Assembly (NCBI GenBank): GCA_018389105.1
Contig: JACATO010000047.1
Span: 62,001-126,000, forward strand
Direction: 5' to 3'
Origin: Nautilus pompilius
Lineage: Eukaryota; Mollusca; Cephalopoda; Nautilida; Nautilidae
DNA length: 64,000 bases
Below are positions 52,092-64,000 of the stretch, piece by piece. The notes beneath the pieces were generated by a model. The model had not been told where the DNA came from. It was given only the letters and a program-made list of their open reading frames with translations, and did no database searches. The stretch's first letter is position 1, and each line of letters starts with the position of its first letter. A program made the translations under genes and the position numbers.

Positions 52092-55000
52092 CTATAGAAC
52101 ATTATTTCAATACTGGGAGAGTTCCACTCGCTTCTTTGCAAACAGTAGTGATTCGACAAAGTTCTTCTTATCAACAAATGGTTTCTGTCTGGGTACTATT
52201 AAATGCATCCCGCTATTATACCGATTGGGAAGTAATAATGAGTGTTTACGATAGTACTCTGGTAATCTGCGAAAACAGGCTTGTTTTCCTTTTCTTTCTT
52301 TACAATTCTCTTTACCTTTTAATTGCTGTCGCGTTTCTTCCTCGGAGCCCTAACCCAGTCTCGTCGGAGACACCGCCAGTCGGGGTTTGAATTTCGTCCC
52401 TAATAACTATTTCCTCCCCTCTCATCTTCGCCGCTTCTTGTTATTCTTTACAGAACAAACGAGCCGCATTGAATTCCCTTTCCCCCGTAAATCTGATGTC
52501 AAAGAAGGTATTTACGCGAAATTCCAATCGCAGTAACGCGGAGTATATTTCTTCACATCGTTCAAAGTTTTGTTTTGTTTGTTGTTTTTTGTAAAAGAAA
52601 GTCTTTAAGAAAACTTGCCAGATGCTAATTGGACAGAAATATTTCATGGTGCAATAAACTATTCATAAAACTCACGGGAAAGCGGAGGTTTCTCGAATCT
52701 CTTACTTCTCCGCCATTTTCACGTGAAAGCATCGCGCACTTCACGGGCGTGATGAGGATTTCAGCAGCCAGCCCTGGAACAAGTTCGAATACTAGGGGGC
52801 GGATGAATACATTTTTGGGGGGAGGGGTTACTGATCAATTAACATAACACAACACCCAGATAAAATATTCAAACGCACACATATACTTACAATCAGAATA
52901 TTTAATTTTCCTTTCTTTTTCTTTTTTTTATAAAAAAAGCTTTCTCTCTCTTCCTTAAAACTGTTGATTTTATCTTATTTGGAAATAAACGTAAGAAAGA
53001 GCCGTTGTTCTTTAATTTTACTCTCCATGCTAAATGTTGCTTCTTATCTAAATCAATCTCTCTTAAATCTCTGCAGACATATTCCTTTTTTATAAATTAT
53101 TCATTTTCAAATGTATAAGATCAATTGCTGTGCCTGAAATATTTGCGGAAAGCAAATCTTCAGGATTAACCCATGCATTTCCAGTATTTCCCTTCTATTC
53201 AATAAGTTAGGAAAAAATAGATGTATATGGATACATTTCACTCTGTTCAACTTAAAGAGTAAACAAACCTCAAACTCACGACGTCGCTGCTGATGAATGT
53301 TACATTATTTTATTAAGAAGGGAACTGATAATTTCCCCCGATTTTATCGATTTAAAGTTGTTTTTTTTTTTTTTGCAAACATAGATCGATGCTAGCCTCC
53401 TGAAGTACACATCGCATGATATCTAGTTAGGGTCGCCAGTCTGCGCTCTACAAAGATTTGGCTGTGTCAGCGTCATTCACTTTGGAAATAGATGTCTGAA
53501 GGAGATCAGCTGAAAACATGATGCAGTTCATAACTCTTCTCGTCAGGGGAAAAGAACAGTTAATCAGAAAGTGGCAATCTCACTTTTAATTTTTTCAGGG
53601 TAAGGTCTACGAAGGCATTTCTTTAATGAGTCAGCAGAACCGACGGATGAGGAGAGTATAGAATCTTTCCTGCAAATGATAACCATGTCTCGGGGTCCTA
53701 GGAGAGACACGGACTTGACATTGGCCATAGAAAATTTCCAGATAGGAAATCACATTAGTGTGACTCCTCATCTACGTTCATATAATCACGTATCAGTTAT
53801 AAAAAGGATGCAGTCGACGGCCATAAATCAAACACGATAATGGCAAGGGAAATTATGAAAACAAGCGAACTACAAGTCTTGAAGAAAGACACGACACTAA
53901 TATAAAATGCTGATAGAATAATTTACCAGAAAAATACTTTCATCAGCTATTATGCCTCTTCCAAGAAATCTGTTTGTGAATGGAAAAGGATTACTAATCT
54001 TACCTGGTTTCATAATTGGATGATAAAGACAGAATATTGTAGCATTCAGGACGGAAATCAAGAAGATAAATATCTTTTTGCTTTCTTAGAAATGACCAGT
54101 ACCGCTGACGTAATTGATGCAATACTCCAAAATATTTTGCGGAATCTTTTATGTAGAATTACAAAAATCTACAAGTGCAATTATAGACATTGAAAGAAGG
54201 AATGCTTTAAACTTTTTTTCTTAGAAGATATTTAATAAATCTATATTTTTTCTGATGTTGAGTTTAGCCTCTGTTTCTTTATTTAAAATGGTTTTGCTCT
54301 GCATTAAATTATCTTTAAAAAAATCAGCCCTAGTGAAAGAAAGAAATATACTTGATGTTATATGTTGACTTATGAACGGACGGTGACCCACTGAGAGCCC
54401 GAGTTCCAATTCCGGTCGGAGTCAGCTTGATTTGGCGTAACCTCCCTATGATCGTTTCTTCTCGGTCTTCTTCACCAGCCTATAGTGTGGGTTTATTCTG
54501 GACACCCAGTTTTCCCCAACATCTAAAAAAGTTTATTGTTCAGTAGAGCTTTCCCTGCGAAAGTCGGAAGTATCTCGTCCTCGTGACTCAGGCTACGCTT
54601 CCTAGTAGATAGCGTGGCACTACGCTATCCTCAGCATTATTGTCTCCCTCGTAGGCACTAGTATATATTTTAAAAAGTGCTTACTTATGCAAGGCGATCT
54701 TATCCTTGTATAAGACATGTGTCAGTCATTGACCGAGCCGAGGAGAAGATAACTGAAAGGATATAACTGTATTCGCGCGTAATGTATTGTCAGATCAAAA
54801 TCTTTCATCCATTTGGAAGTTATACATCAATGTTCCAGTTATTTAATGAGACAAATTCGAAGAGATTTGTATAAGAAAAAACAAACACGTTTTTTTTGGG
54901 GGGGGGCAATTTTACTGCTTGTAGTTTGTCGAAAGCTGTTACACAAATAATCAAACTTTGCTGACCCGTTTCTGGTGAGGTCAAAGCCCGCATCACTTTT

Positions 55001-56215
55001 GGAAGAGTTCCCACTCTTGTGAGACGCTCTCTCAACTGAAAAATACCATTAGTTATGTTTTCTTGTGCATTAGAAATAACCCCGCATAACTGTATTGACG
55101 TTCCTACCGATGAAACAAAAATACTTGACGGAGTTATTATTAAAAATTGTAGATACTTTAACAAAATGTTTACATATTAGCACTGGAAGAGAACTTGGGA
55201 ACAATGATATGCATCATTTTCGTTCTAGAATTCACTTTGAGTTACCAGCATTATTTTTATAGTCAGTTTTTGGTCACCTCCCGAGTTTTAGGTCAAATCC
55301 AACAAGGAAATTTGGGCAACTTGGTAGAACTCTTGAACTTTTAGGCTGATGGAGAGCCGTAGATATGTGGAGTTTTAAAAGCATCCCCAGCACATCACCG
55401 GTGCAGTAAACTATGGCGTCTCTCTTCCAATATGGCCTCCGTCTAAAGCCAGTCGAACTCCAAAGGGAAAAAGTGACATGCTCGGGATACTTTTAACTCG
55501 TTTACAGATAGATATCTCGAATATAAACATAATAACGGTGTTCAGGTCCTTTCTAACTCCAATGAATTTAACCGTAAAGATATATACGAGTATATGGGTA
55601 AAAAACAAAAACAATTGATTTTGTGATTGTATCGAATTATATCTTACAAATGCGAACGTAATGAGATTTTTCGTGGATGAGGCTGTCAGGGTGCAGTAAA
55701 AATAAGCAATTTATTTAAAATTCCGCTGAGGGCGCATCACAGATGAGGAAAACTAGCTGGGCAAACTAGAAGACGGTTCTATTTTCTTGTTTTTCTGATT
55801 GATGAATGTTCAAAAACTGCACAAATCGTTATAGATTCATTTGAACAGAAGTTTTCCATTCTCTGAGATAGGTAATTTTAAATTTAAGAAAAAACAAATC
55901 AATTTTAAAAAGAAGTAAATATTTAAAACTTTTGTTTGGATAAAGTTATATAAAAATACATTTTCACAAATCACAAGACAGAATCTAACCATACATTAAA
56001 CAGACAAGGATATGCTATCTTATCCATTTCTAACTAAAGATAAACAAAATAATTTGATTAACTTAAACAACACATTCATGCGGTCTGCTGTATTATAACG
56101 TATTTCGCTAGAAAACCACGTACAAACTACTGGGTTTATCTCTCAGTTACTTTCTATACTTTTAAGAGAATTTTGTTCTTATTTAATTAAACAAGAAGGA
56201 AATTAAACACGATGA
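52092..56215. other. Long stretch without an identifiable gene
   Basis: No family signature on either strand. A B-box-like GAGTTCCAATTCC near 54400 lacks a good A box. T-run at 53360-53374 and a G-run at 54897-54906. The 103- and 114-codon frames (52079-52390 plus, 54820-55164 minus) show no domain. Confidence 0.3.
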
Positions 56216-56495
56216 AATGAACAAACACACGCACCTATCTACACACACCTACACTAACACAGCTACACACAAACATCCACACACACACACATCCATCTAC
56301 ACACACCTACACACTAACACAGCTACACACACAAACATCCACAAACACCCACACACACACCCATCTGCACACACATCTACACACACACGCACCATCTACA
56401 CACCTACACTCACAAGCTACACGCACAAACACCCACAAACACCCACACACACCCATCTACACACACACCTACACACCTGCAAACACACACACAGC
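56216..56495. repeat. Degenerate CA-rich tandem repeat
   Basis: About 280 bp of CACA runs interrupted by regular words such as ATCTACACACACCTACAC and CACAAACATCCACA, suggesting a decayed higher-order repeat of about 60 bp. The His/Thr-rich 94-codon frame is repeat-driven. Confidence 0.9.
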
Positions 56496-57533
56496 GGCTG
56501 AGCTAAACATAAATAAATTAATATAGAACTAAAACCAAATTTAGAGAATATAAACAATTGCTTGGAATATTTCAAACTGAACAACGAAAGTTGGATTAAC
56601 AACCAAGGAAACTTAAAAAAAACAGATAACTAAGAAAATTGAAGAAGATAACAAGCTGAAAAGACACAGACTATTGGGAAACAAATGGTGTCTTAAATTT
56701 CTCACAAGTTCTCCACTAACTTGCTTGTTCCTAAGTGAGAGTCAACCCTTACTCATCAGTAGCTATGTTGCTTTGTGATGTTGTTTGATTGCTTCTCCCA
56801 CAGTCAAAGAAGCAAAGGTTCGAAAAGTAAATATGTAAATAAAGAATGCAATAAAAGTTGTGTATACAACATACGCTCTTTTAAACGCTGGCACTGGTGT
56901 GTACCTTGTGTTTTCCAACACCTTACTCTTAAAACTACTTTAATCTGATTTCGCTGATATTCTTCTTTCTCGAAGACTGTTTGGATGTGTACCAAGTAAG
57001 AAACCTGTTTAATCATACTTTACAATTTTTTTACTAACCATTCCTTCTACTGCTCCAACGGGAGTTCCGTCCGTCCAATAGTGGACCAAGCCGAACTTCT
57101 TTGCTTTCTTTGCTTCTCTCGCCAGTGAGATCATTCTATTGCCCCCTCCCCTAACGGGTCCCTCAGAATCGCGAATCTAGTTTCTCTGTCTGTGAATAAT
57201 CCTTAAAAAAAAACAAACAATAGAACACAATTAGAGTGGTCTCCCCTCCAAACCTCTTCTAATATTTAAATTAAAAGTACTGTTACCGTCGCGTTTGTTT
57301 TATTTTTGTTGTTGGACATCTTTTAGCTAAGCTTTTCCAGCGTCTGAAGTGATGGCCGTGATGTACAGGTTCCGATACCTGGTCGCAGAGTTAAATCCTT
57401 AACTCTTCTAAGAGTCGCTTTCGTCTTTTTTGAAGCAGTTAATTCACAAACCGAGAAAATACATTTGTATACATTGTATAATAAAAAAAAACAAATATTA
57501 TTGTTATGATTGCATTAGAATGTTTACAACGAA
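56496..57533. other. AT-rich stretch, no gene seen
   Basis: Nothing recognisable; a weak B-box-like AGGTTCCGATACC near 57367 lacks an A box. Confidence 0.3.
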
Positions 57534-57610
57534 ACATTAATAATAACATAATAATAATAATAATAATAATAATAATATAATAATACGAATAATAATAACA
57601 ACAATAATAA

Positions 57611-57652
<42 letters not shown>

Positions 57653-57734
57653 ATAATAATAATAATATAATAATAATAATAATAATATAATATATAATAA
57701 TATAATAATAATAATAATAATAATAATCATAATA

Positions 57735-57806
<72 letters not shown>

Positions 57807-57808
57807 CT
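57534..57808. repeat. Long TAA microsatellite
   Basis: About 275 bp of TAA/ATA repeats with short interruptions (for example ACGAATAATAATAACAAC near 57585). It directly precedes an R4/Dong-like retrotransposon relic. Confidence 0.97.
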
Positions 57809-57814
57809 ATTTAC

Positions 57815-60125
57815 CGCCAGTGTGTTGTCAGCTTGAGCAAGCTCAAGTTGAAGGGCTGAGTTTCTGAGAGGAGGACATTAAGCACGAGGCATCTAGGAAG
57901 AAAGATAAGCAAAGAACCAAATGATGCTCAGATCTTTCTCGAAGGCCATGAAACAACGAGTAAGAGGCCACTACTGGAGAAATTACTGGAAACCATATCA
58001 AGCTGGGAGTTCAACATGGCCTTTGCCACTTAAATACTGCGGATACTTCCGGAAATTACAAAGAAAGGGGAGGAGGGGAAAATAGGCATTGGAAGAGTAA
58101 AAAATAGGTGATGGAATTTACCTGATAACAGGAGTAATGCACCAAAAAAAGAAATTGTAAATAACAAAATACTACCTGAAGACAGTCAAAGAAATTTAAA
58201 TAAAAGCCACGAATAGTATCCAGAAAGAAAGGGTATCCATGGTAACTGATGGTTTATAGTCAGTGATGCCATCTAAATCAGATCAAAACTGCGAAAGTTG
58301 GGAAACGGCCATAAGAACAGATTGGTAAATATATGAAAACTTTTAAAAATGTGAGGCGGAAAAGTTGGAATATGCGTTGGACATGAAAGTGGAAGACAAA
58401 CAACAAATACAGAAGATAACTAGGAACATATCTACAAAGAAAGCCATTAAGGTAGCCGGCCTGGAACAGAGTCAGGAAAGGAAGAAAGAGAACAACGACA
58501 AATGGTGAATAAATCTAAATGCAAACGAGATTCAGAAAACGGTCTAATGACTACAGAAGCGACCTCTTTCATCCTGACCGAAATAACCAATAATAGAATA
58601 GACGCCGAAAATACTGAAAAATTGAAAATGGAAGCCTCTGGACGATTTAAATAATGAAACAGGAAATACAGGTGAAGCCGCAGAGGATCGGACGTTATGA
58701 GAAACCGAGCAAGTTATGTTCCCAAAACGGTTCCTTTTTTTCAATAACTGTAAAATTAGTTTTATGGGGATTTTGGATCTAACTACAACCAAATTAAAGG
58801 ATCACCTGCTGCTATGGAAATAAGATTTTTTGAAAATATACGGGGGGAGACGAAGAGCACAAGGAGCAAGACTGAGTGGATTAAAATTAAACCGAAAAAA
58901 ATGAACACATTTTAATATAAAACATTTTCAGATTTTTTTCTAACAAAATTTAAAGAATTAATTATAAAATTACAAAATATTGGAACTCGCCCGATTTTAG
59001 TAACAGCTGGATTATTTTACTAAATAAATTTATATCCAGTTATGAAACAACTGTGAGAGGATTATCAAATTCTCCAAAAGTCTCGTAACACCACTGTCTG
59101 CGTGGTTGACGTCTTGTTTGACGATGATAATAGCAAAGAGAAAGCAGATAAGTAGCCCCCCAAAAATAGCATCTACAATATGTTAGCCAGCTCTACAAAT
59201 TTATGACATCATTTCTTAGTAAACGAACGTAGAAGTACCTGATTGAGAGCAATATAATATCTGATAATCAAAAGGGGGGATCCGGAGATGATATCATGGA
59301 CGGTTTGAGTAAAGCTTGAATTCATTATAAGTATTTGATAGTGTTCTTTGTAGCTGGATTATTAAGTGAACGCAGATGTTCAAACTTAGCCGAGTCCTTT
59401 TAAACTTCATAAACAGTGGAATAGAGAAATAGAAAAACAAAATTACCCCACAGCATAAAGGAGCTATTATCATGGCAGATAGAATTAAAAATTTAAAAAG
59501 AATCTCCAGGATTATTAATTTTTCCCTACTCATCTTCTTTACCTCTTTATTCCCTTTCAGCTCGAATCGAAAAGACGGTGAACATGGCTACCAGTTGATG
59601 TACACTACACAAACAAATGAAGTTTGCTAGCTCCAAAGGGTAAAAATGATTAAAAATTTAAAAACTGAAGAAAGTAAAGCTGTTCAGGGATGATATCAAA
59701 ATTTCATTTTGGATAACATAAATGTACCAAAACAAAACCTTTATCGACCGAAAACTTTAAAACAAGTCTGAGAGCACCAGGCCAGTCCAAAATTCACCAA
59801 TGTGAGAACTAAATCGGAATGAAGTGGGGAAAAAAAATATCTTGGAGTAGTTGAAAATGATAACATAGACATTAAACTCGTGATACTTAGAGCAGAGTTA
59901 AGTGCCAGAAATAAAATATTTGCTATTGTTGCAATTGCAATACTAGCGATAAATCTACAGAGCCTCGGTTACAGATCTAAAAGGATATTGATAGAAAAAC
60001 GCAAAAGTCGTTGACTATTCACCGCTTATGTAACCTAAAGAGCTACTGATGCAAGGTAACTGTGTGTCTAGGAAGGAAGCATCTTACAAATGGTCAATTA
60101 TAAGATTAGCTAAATACATCAAAGC
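57815..60125 (+). pseudogene. R4/Dong-like non-LTR retrotransposon relic
   Basis: Plus-strand fragments in shifting frames match one reverse-transcriptase polyprotein in order. N-terminal part: VKPQRIGRYEKPSKLCSQNG (about 58670-58730). RT region: FMTSFLS then YLIESNIISDNQKGG (about 59200-59276), the ends of the 'YRPITCL...ISENQKG' block. The catalytic box appears as KLFRDDIKI (about 59670-59700), at the place of the usual YMDD or FMDD. Thumb/linker: KYLGVVENDNIDIK (59836-59880) and DRKTQKSLTIHRLC (about 59990-60035), then a trace of RKEGGRG. This linker pattern is typical of the R2/R4/Dong group with a restriction-like endonuclease; the endonuclease itself is not readable. Stops are very frequent, so the copy is ancient. 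The 5' side begins immediately after the TAA array. Confidence 0.75.
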
Positions 60126-62155
60126 AAAACCTGAATGATGCTTAGTATCAGAATAACAGAAAAGTGTAAAACTCAGGGGGAAAATCCCGAATTTTTCCAA
60201 TTACCAGACAAACCATGCAAGAATGTGTCATTTATCATAGAGAAGTATAAAGCAGCTCGACTGCAGCAACAAAAAGCTACATATGGATTGAAATTTCTCC
60301 GTAAAAAGAAAATGACGTTCCACAAGGAAGATCATCGATTCTTCTGCTACTCACCAGATCGTTCTTGTGATCATTCTTCTCTTTCTTCACTGATTATAAA
60401 TCTTTCTCCACTCCAAGAAGTTATCGGGTAACCGGGCAGAATTTACCGCTGATCTACTGTTCTGAAAGCCAAAAGCTCAGCTGCTCTCATATAATGTTCA
60501 TTCCTCTCGTCCTGCCATACGCAGAGATTTTACCAAATTTTACCCTTCTACAAATAACGGATCTTCAGTGGTCATCGCAAAAACCAACCAGACGCCCTGA
60601 GGTGCTCTTCCTCCATGCCTCGTCTTTCCTCAGCAAGTACCATTCTCTTAGTAACCCTTTGTTGTCAGCCATCATCGAAAAGCGCTCCTCCTGATCGACA
60701 CCAGCTGCGTCTCTCTGACGATTTGTGTCGGCGTTCGACAAAAAAGGAGAAAGGAACCTTCACGTCTGGTTTAACTCCCGGACCTGACGCACCCCGGAAG
60801 AAGGGTTAAGCGCACACCTGAGAACGAAAAGGTGGCTGGAGACTCGCAATGACGCCATTGCTCGTAATCAGAACCCACAAGAGTTCATCACCTGCTCGGT
60901 GGAGAAGCTGGCCGGTAGAAAGCTTCATTTTGATGATGGACGAGATGGTAATTGGCAAAGCGGATTCTGGGTTCAAGTCAAAGAAAACGTGGCAAAGATA
61001 ATTTAAAATAACTTTTTCACCATTATAATTAGGTGCACGTAAATAAGGTTCCTAAAATGACACCTGTTCCTTTGTCCTTCTCCAAGTTAACTTAGCAATA
61101 CAACAAAGAATAAAACGTTTCTTCTTCTATTTTTTTTATTAAATATTTCGAAACGATTTACAGAGCACCTGACATTTCTCCCCCCTTCAGGGACGTAAAT
61201 AGAAGTCTTTACAGTTTTCTAAATTACGGTTTTCCTATTAAACCTACGTACATCTTAGAGGGACTGGAAACCTTCGAAATAACACTTGATTATTTAGAGC
61301 TGCAAAAAATTCTTATTCCTTAAAATCTGTTGTGGTACTCGGATGTTAAACTACATCAATAAATTTGCTTACATCCATTTATTCGGACGGCTGAATTAAA
61401 TGCTGACGTCTCTTTGTTGGTATAGGGAAACCGAATGATACTGTGTCCCCTACATGTATCGATCAGGGTATAGTCGCTGTAATTTCAACATCGCGCGAAA
61501 TGCAAATGGTGTGAACTGTATATCATTCGTTGCTTTTTAAGTATTTTTTTAAAAATTAATATCTTCGTCCACTTCAAACTGAATAACTTCTTATAAATTT
61601 GGGATTTTGCAAAAAAAAAAATGGCTTTCATCTGGTTTCTAATTTATAAGAGACAGTTATATAACGGAACATGCAAATGGTTTATCAAGAACCGGTCTGA
61701 ATATAAAGACAAATCTAGTTAGAATAAATCAACAACTAAATTAATGATAAATTCGTATACTAAAGCGAGCTAAAGCCCTTTTGTCAAACATAATAAATAA
61801 ATAATAATCGCGAAAATGTTGTTAGTTGGGGTTGGACGCTGTAATAGGTTCTTTAATGGGAACATGTCCAGAGGTAATAATTCTGCTGTGGAAAGTAGCT
61901 ATCAAAATGCTAAGTGCAAGATAATCGGATGTTTCCCAGCCATCTACGTGAACTATTACAGGGATACTGCAAACAAACGAATTAACAAGAGGTAGGCAGA
62001 CAAATATATAAATAAACTTTAATGCATTTTAATGAGTTTCAAAATTAAATATCTTTTTGACTAGTTTTTTTTTTGGGGGGTCGGTGTGTGTGGAAAACTT
62101 CTTGGATATTTTCACGTTAATAATGGAAATTGATATAAGGTCGAGAAAGGACGGG
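60126..62155. other. No recognisable gene; possible 3' remnant of the retroelement at its start
   Basis: A 98-codon Lys-rich frame at 60135-60431 follows the RT relic and might belong to its 3' region, but I cannot match it. The rest is AT-rich, with an A-run at 61608-61621. Confidence 0.3.
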
Positions 62156-62560
62156 TCTTTTTTGGTTCTCCCTGACGTGTTTATTGTCCTGTCACGCGAG
62201 GATTTCTCTCGTTTTCGGTTACAAAACTGAATCGAGATACGAGATTCTCGAGAGAAAGAGAAAGCAGCAGGCAGGCCGGCGCGGCAGGGATTTCTCTTTT
62301 TACCGGAAGCCAGTCTCTTACCGGAGGGGGGGGGAAGAGAGAGAGAAAATGCTGAGCCTATTTAAGGGGGACGTCAGGGGGGCGCGCTACCAGGTGTGTC
62401 ATAGCGCCGCGACCGGCAGCATCTGTACTCCGGGGATGACAATAAGATGGGACCTCTCGTTTTGTCTCTCGTGAAATCACGTGTACCGTTTAATCTCACG
62501 ATAACCCGGCTTCGATCGGCGTTTAGAAAAAGGGGTCATCGGGGACTTTGAGTGTAATTC
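62156..62560. promoter_or_regulatory. CpG-dense block with GA/G tract
   Basis: Clustered CpGs (many in TCTCGAG, GGCGCGG and GCGCGC contexts), plus a G9-GAGAGAGAGA tract at 62325-62347 and a CACGTG-like TCACGTG near 62477. Composition contrasts with the AT-rich neighbours. A 96-codon plus frame (62184-62474) is open, without a recognised domain. It may be a promoter or CpG island, but no transcript start can be fixed from sequence. Confidence 0.3.
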
Positions 62561-63904
62561 CGGCTTGCGGCTTAGAACTTCTGCAAACGTTTTTTTTTTT
62601 TTCCTTTTTACCATTAACATTAACCCGTTAACGGCAAACGAGGTTTTAAAAAGCTATTGCCGTAAATACTTTCCCTTGTTTCTTGTACCTAGGATGAGGC
62701 TTAGCTTCAGGGTAGCTTGAATTTATTTATTTCGTATTGGGACCGATAATAAAATACGGATGTCGGACCCTGATGCCTTAAATGAGATGTTGTTCCTGTT
62801 TACCAGGTTCGACAACCTTTGGCGTCGACGAGAATACCGCCCGATGGCCGCTAAACACGCTCACAGAATCTACCAAAGCCAGGATCACAGAAACGCGGCA
62901 GGGGAAGGTTCCGAACAACCCTCTATGCGTAGAAAGCGGGACTCGTTAGGGCCCCGCCACCTGATAATCACCGAAGGTTCGGAAGGCCATGGGTTAAACC
63001 CGAAGGAGGCATCATCAACCGAGTAGGCCTTTCCAGCTTCACACAACATTACACCGACAGCAACGAATGACTGCTCCGGGTGTTTTGAGACGACAGGACA
63101 GCGGGCACACGTTGGGGGCTGGGCGACCATTCCCGCCGAGTGTACAGCCGTTCACATGGGTTAACAAGCTAGCAGCGTGCGGGTCCCGCCACTGCCACGA
63201 GCCTCTGTCTGGCTGAACCGCCGACCGACTATCAGCCTATTGTTTTTTTCTTTTTGAAACCATATTACGATACGATGGAAATAAAACAGCTGCATCGATT
63301 TTTCATCGTTAAAATTAGTAAAGGGCGATTTGTGATATCTCTTCAGTAGTTCATTAGATCCGCTTTCTTTCGATTCTCTTCTGTTTTATTTTCGACAAAT
63401 TTCTGAGGAGAAACGCCAACAGGGATCACGGAGTGCGCAGTAGGGGTCGGTCTCGCCCGTATCTCCCCCGTCTTTGAGTGGACTCTGCTGAGCCAGTGCT
63501 ATTTATATCTGAGGGGAAATCTCCAAAAATACAGCGGCCACTGGGATTTTGTCTTTCTTTACTAAATTCCTAAATAATAAACGTATTCTAATTTTTATCG
63601 CAGATGTTTGTCCTTCTTGTTTTCAAGGATGACGTTGACGACGAATTGATATTAGATTTTTCTAGAAAATAGCAATAAAAACAAATGCATCTCCATATTC
63701 TGAAGAGCCCAGAAAAAAGAAACAATAAGAACAATCGTTAATATTGTGTTTTTCATGTAAATTCGGCGATCAGCTGTTTGCTGAGTTTATAACCGAAGAT
63801 AAAGGTCAACTTCCGGTATCCGGTTTGGTTTGCATTCATCACGGAAGTCATCATCTCCGGCGACGGTTACACGCAAAAAACAACAACAAACAAACAATAA
63901 TAAA
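62561..63904. other. No recognisable gene
   Basis: T-run at 62590-62602. A moderately GC-rich part (62760-63240) has overlapping 88- and 81-codon frames on opposite strands that resemble nothing known to me. Confidence 0.3.
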
Positions 63905-64000
63905 TAAGAGGGGAGAGGGAGAGGGAGAGAGATGACGTCAGTACAGAGGGGGGGAGGGAAGAGAGAGATTACATCAGTAGAGAGAGGGAGAGAGATGACG
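63905..64000 (+). repeat. GA-rich tandem repeat with CRE-like sites, cut by window end
   Basis: Units of roughly 27-36 bp consist of a GGGAGAGAGA tract followed by TGACGTCAGTA (63933-63943), then TTACATCAGTA (63969-63979), then TGACG at the last five bases. The first is a perfect TGACGTCA CRE palindrome. The array continues past the window. Confidence 0.7.

Noticed and set aside
54385..54415. B-box-like GAGTTCCAATTCC
   Set aside because: No acceptable A box at the right distance; not enough for a SINE or tRNA call.

Overview
This window reads as non-coding, repeat-rich DNA from an animal genome. I find no intact host gene, ribosomal RNA or functional tRNA. The sequence is AT-rich by eye, has many simple-sequence arrays, and carries decayed DNA transposons of the pogo/Tigger, Tc1, mariner and hAT types plus one non-LTR retrotransposon and several tRNA-like (SINE-type) fragments. 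The mixture fits a large invertebrate genome, most plausibly a cephalopod mollusc. That assignment is inference from remembered repeat content; nothing here proves the species. All supported protein similarity is to transposable elements, and every copy carries stops or frameshifts.

Layout. 1-2.2 kb: two pogo-superfamily relics, head to head. 3.8-5.6 kb: a 1.8 kb unit with 12-bp inverted ends and a TAA duplication, enclosing a broken copy of an unnamed multicopy gene family. 6.8 kb: tRNA-like SINE fragment. 7.0-8.2 kb: Tc1-like relic whose coding region is interrupted by five 74-bp tandem units. 8-23 kb: mostly unannotatable AT-rich DNA with an ATT/AGT array, a 55-bp minisatellite and a short dispersed repeat. 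23.0-23.6 kb: complete short Tigger-like element with a TA duplication. 26.0-26.5 kb: CpG-dense block. 31.5 kb: TG microsatellite. 37.1-37.9 kb: third pogo/jerky-type relic. 38.2-39.5 kb: full-length dead mariner with TIRs and a TA duplication. 40.2-40.6 kb: 21-bp repeat open in several frames. 42.3 kb: long TC microsatellite. 45.6-48.0 kb: full-length dead hAT element with an 8-bp duplication. 49.7-50.7 kb: second Tc1 relic. 50.9-52.1 kb: second, differently rearranged hAT relic. 56.2 kb: CA-rich repeat. 57.5-60.1 kb: a long TAA array followed directly by an R4/Dong-like retrotransposon relic. 62.2-62.5 kb: another CpG-dense block. 63.9-64.0 kb: GA-rich repeat with CRE-like sites, running off the window.

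There is no operon or pathway to describe. The strongest leads are the TIR-bounded unit at 3.8-5.6 kb, the tandem array inside the Tc1 gene, and the R4/Dong-like element next to a TAA array.
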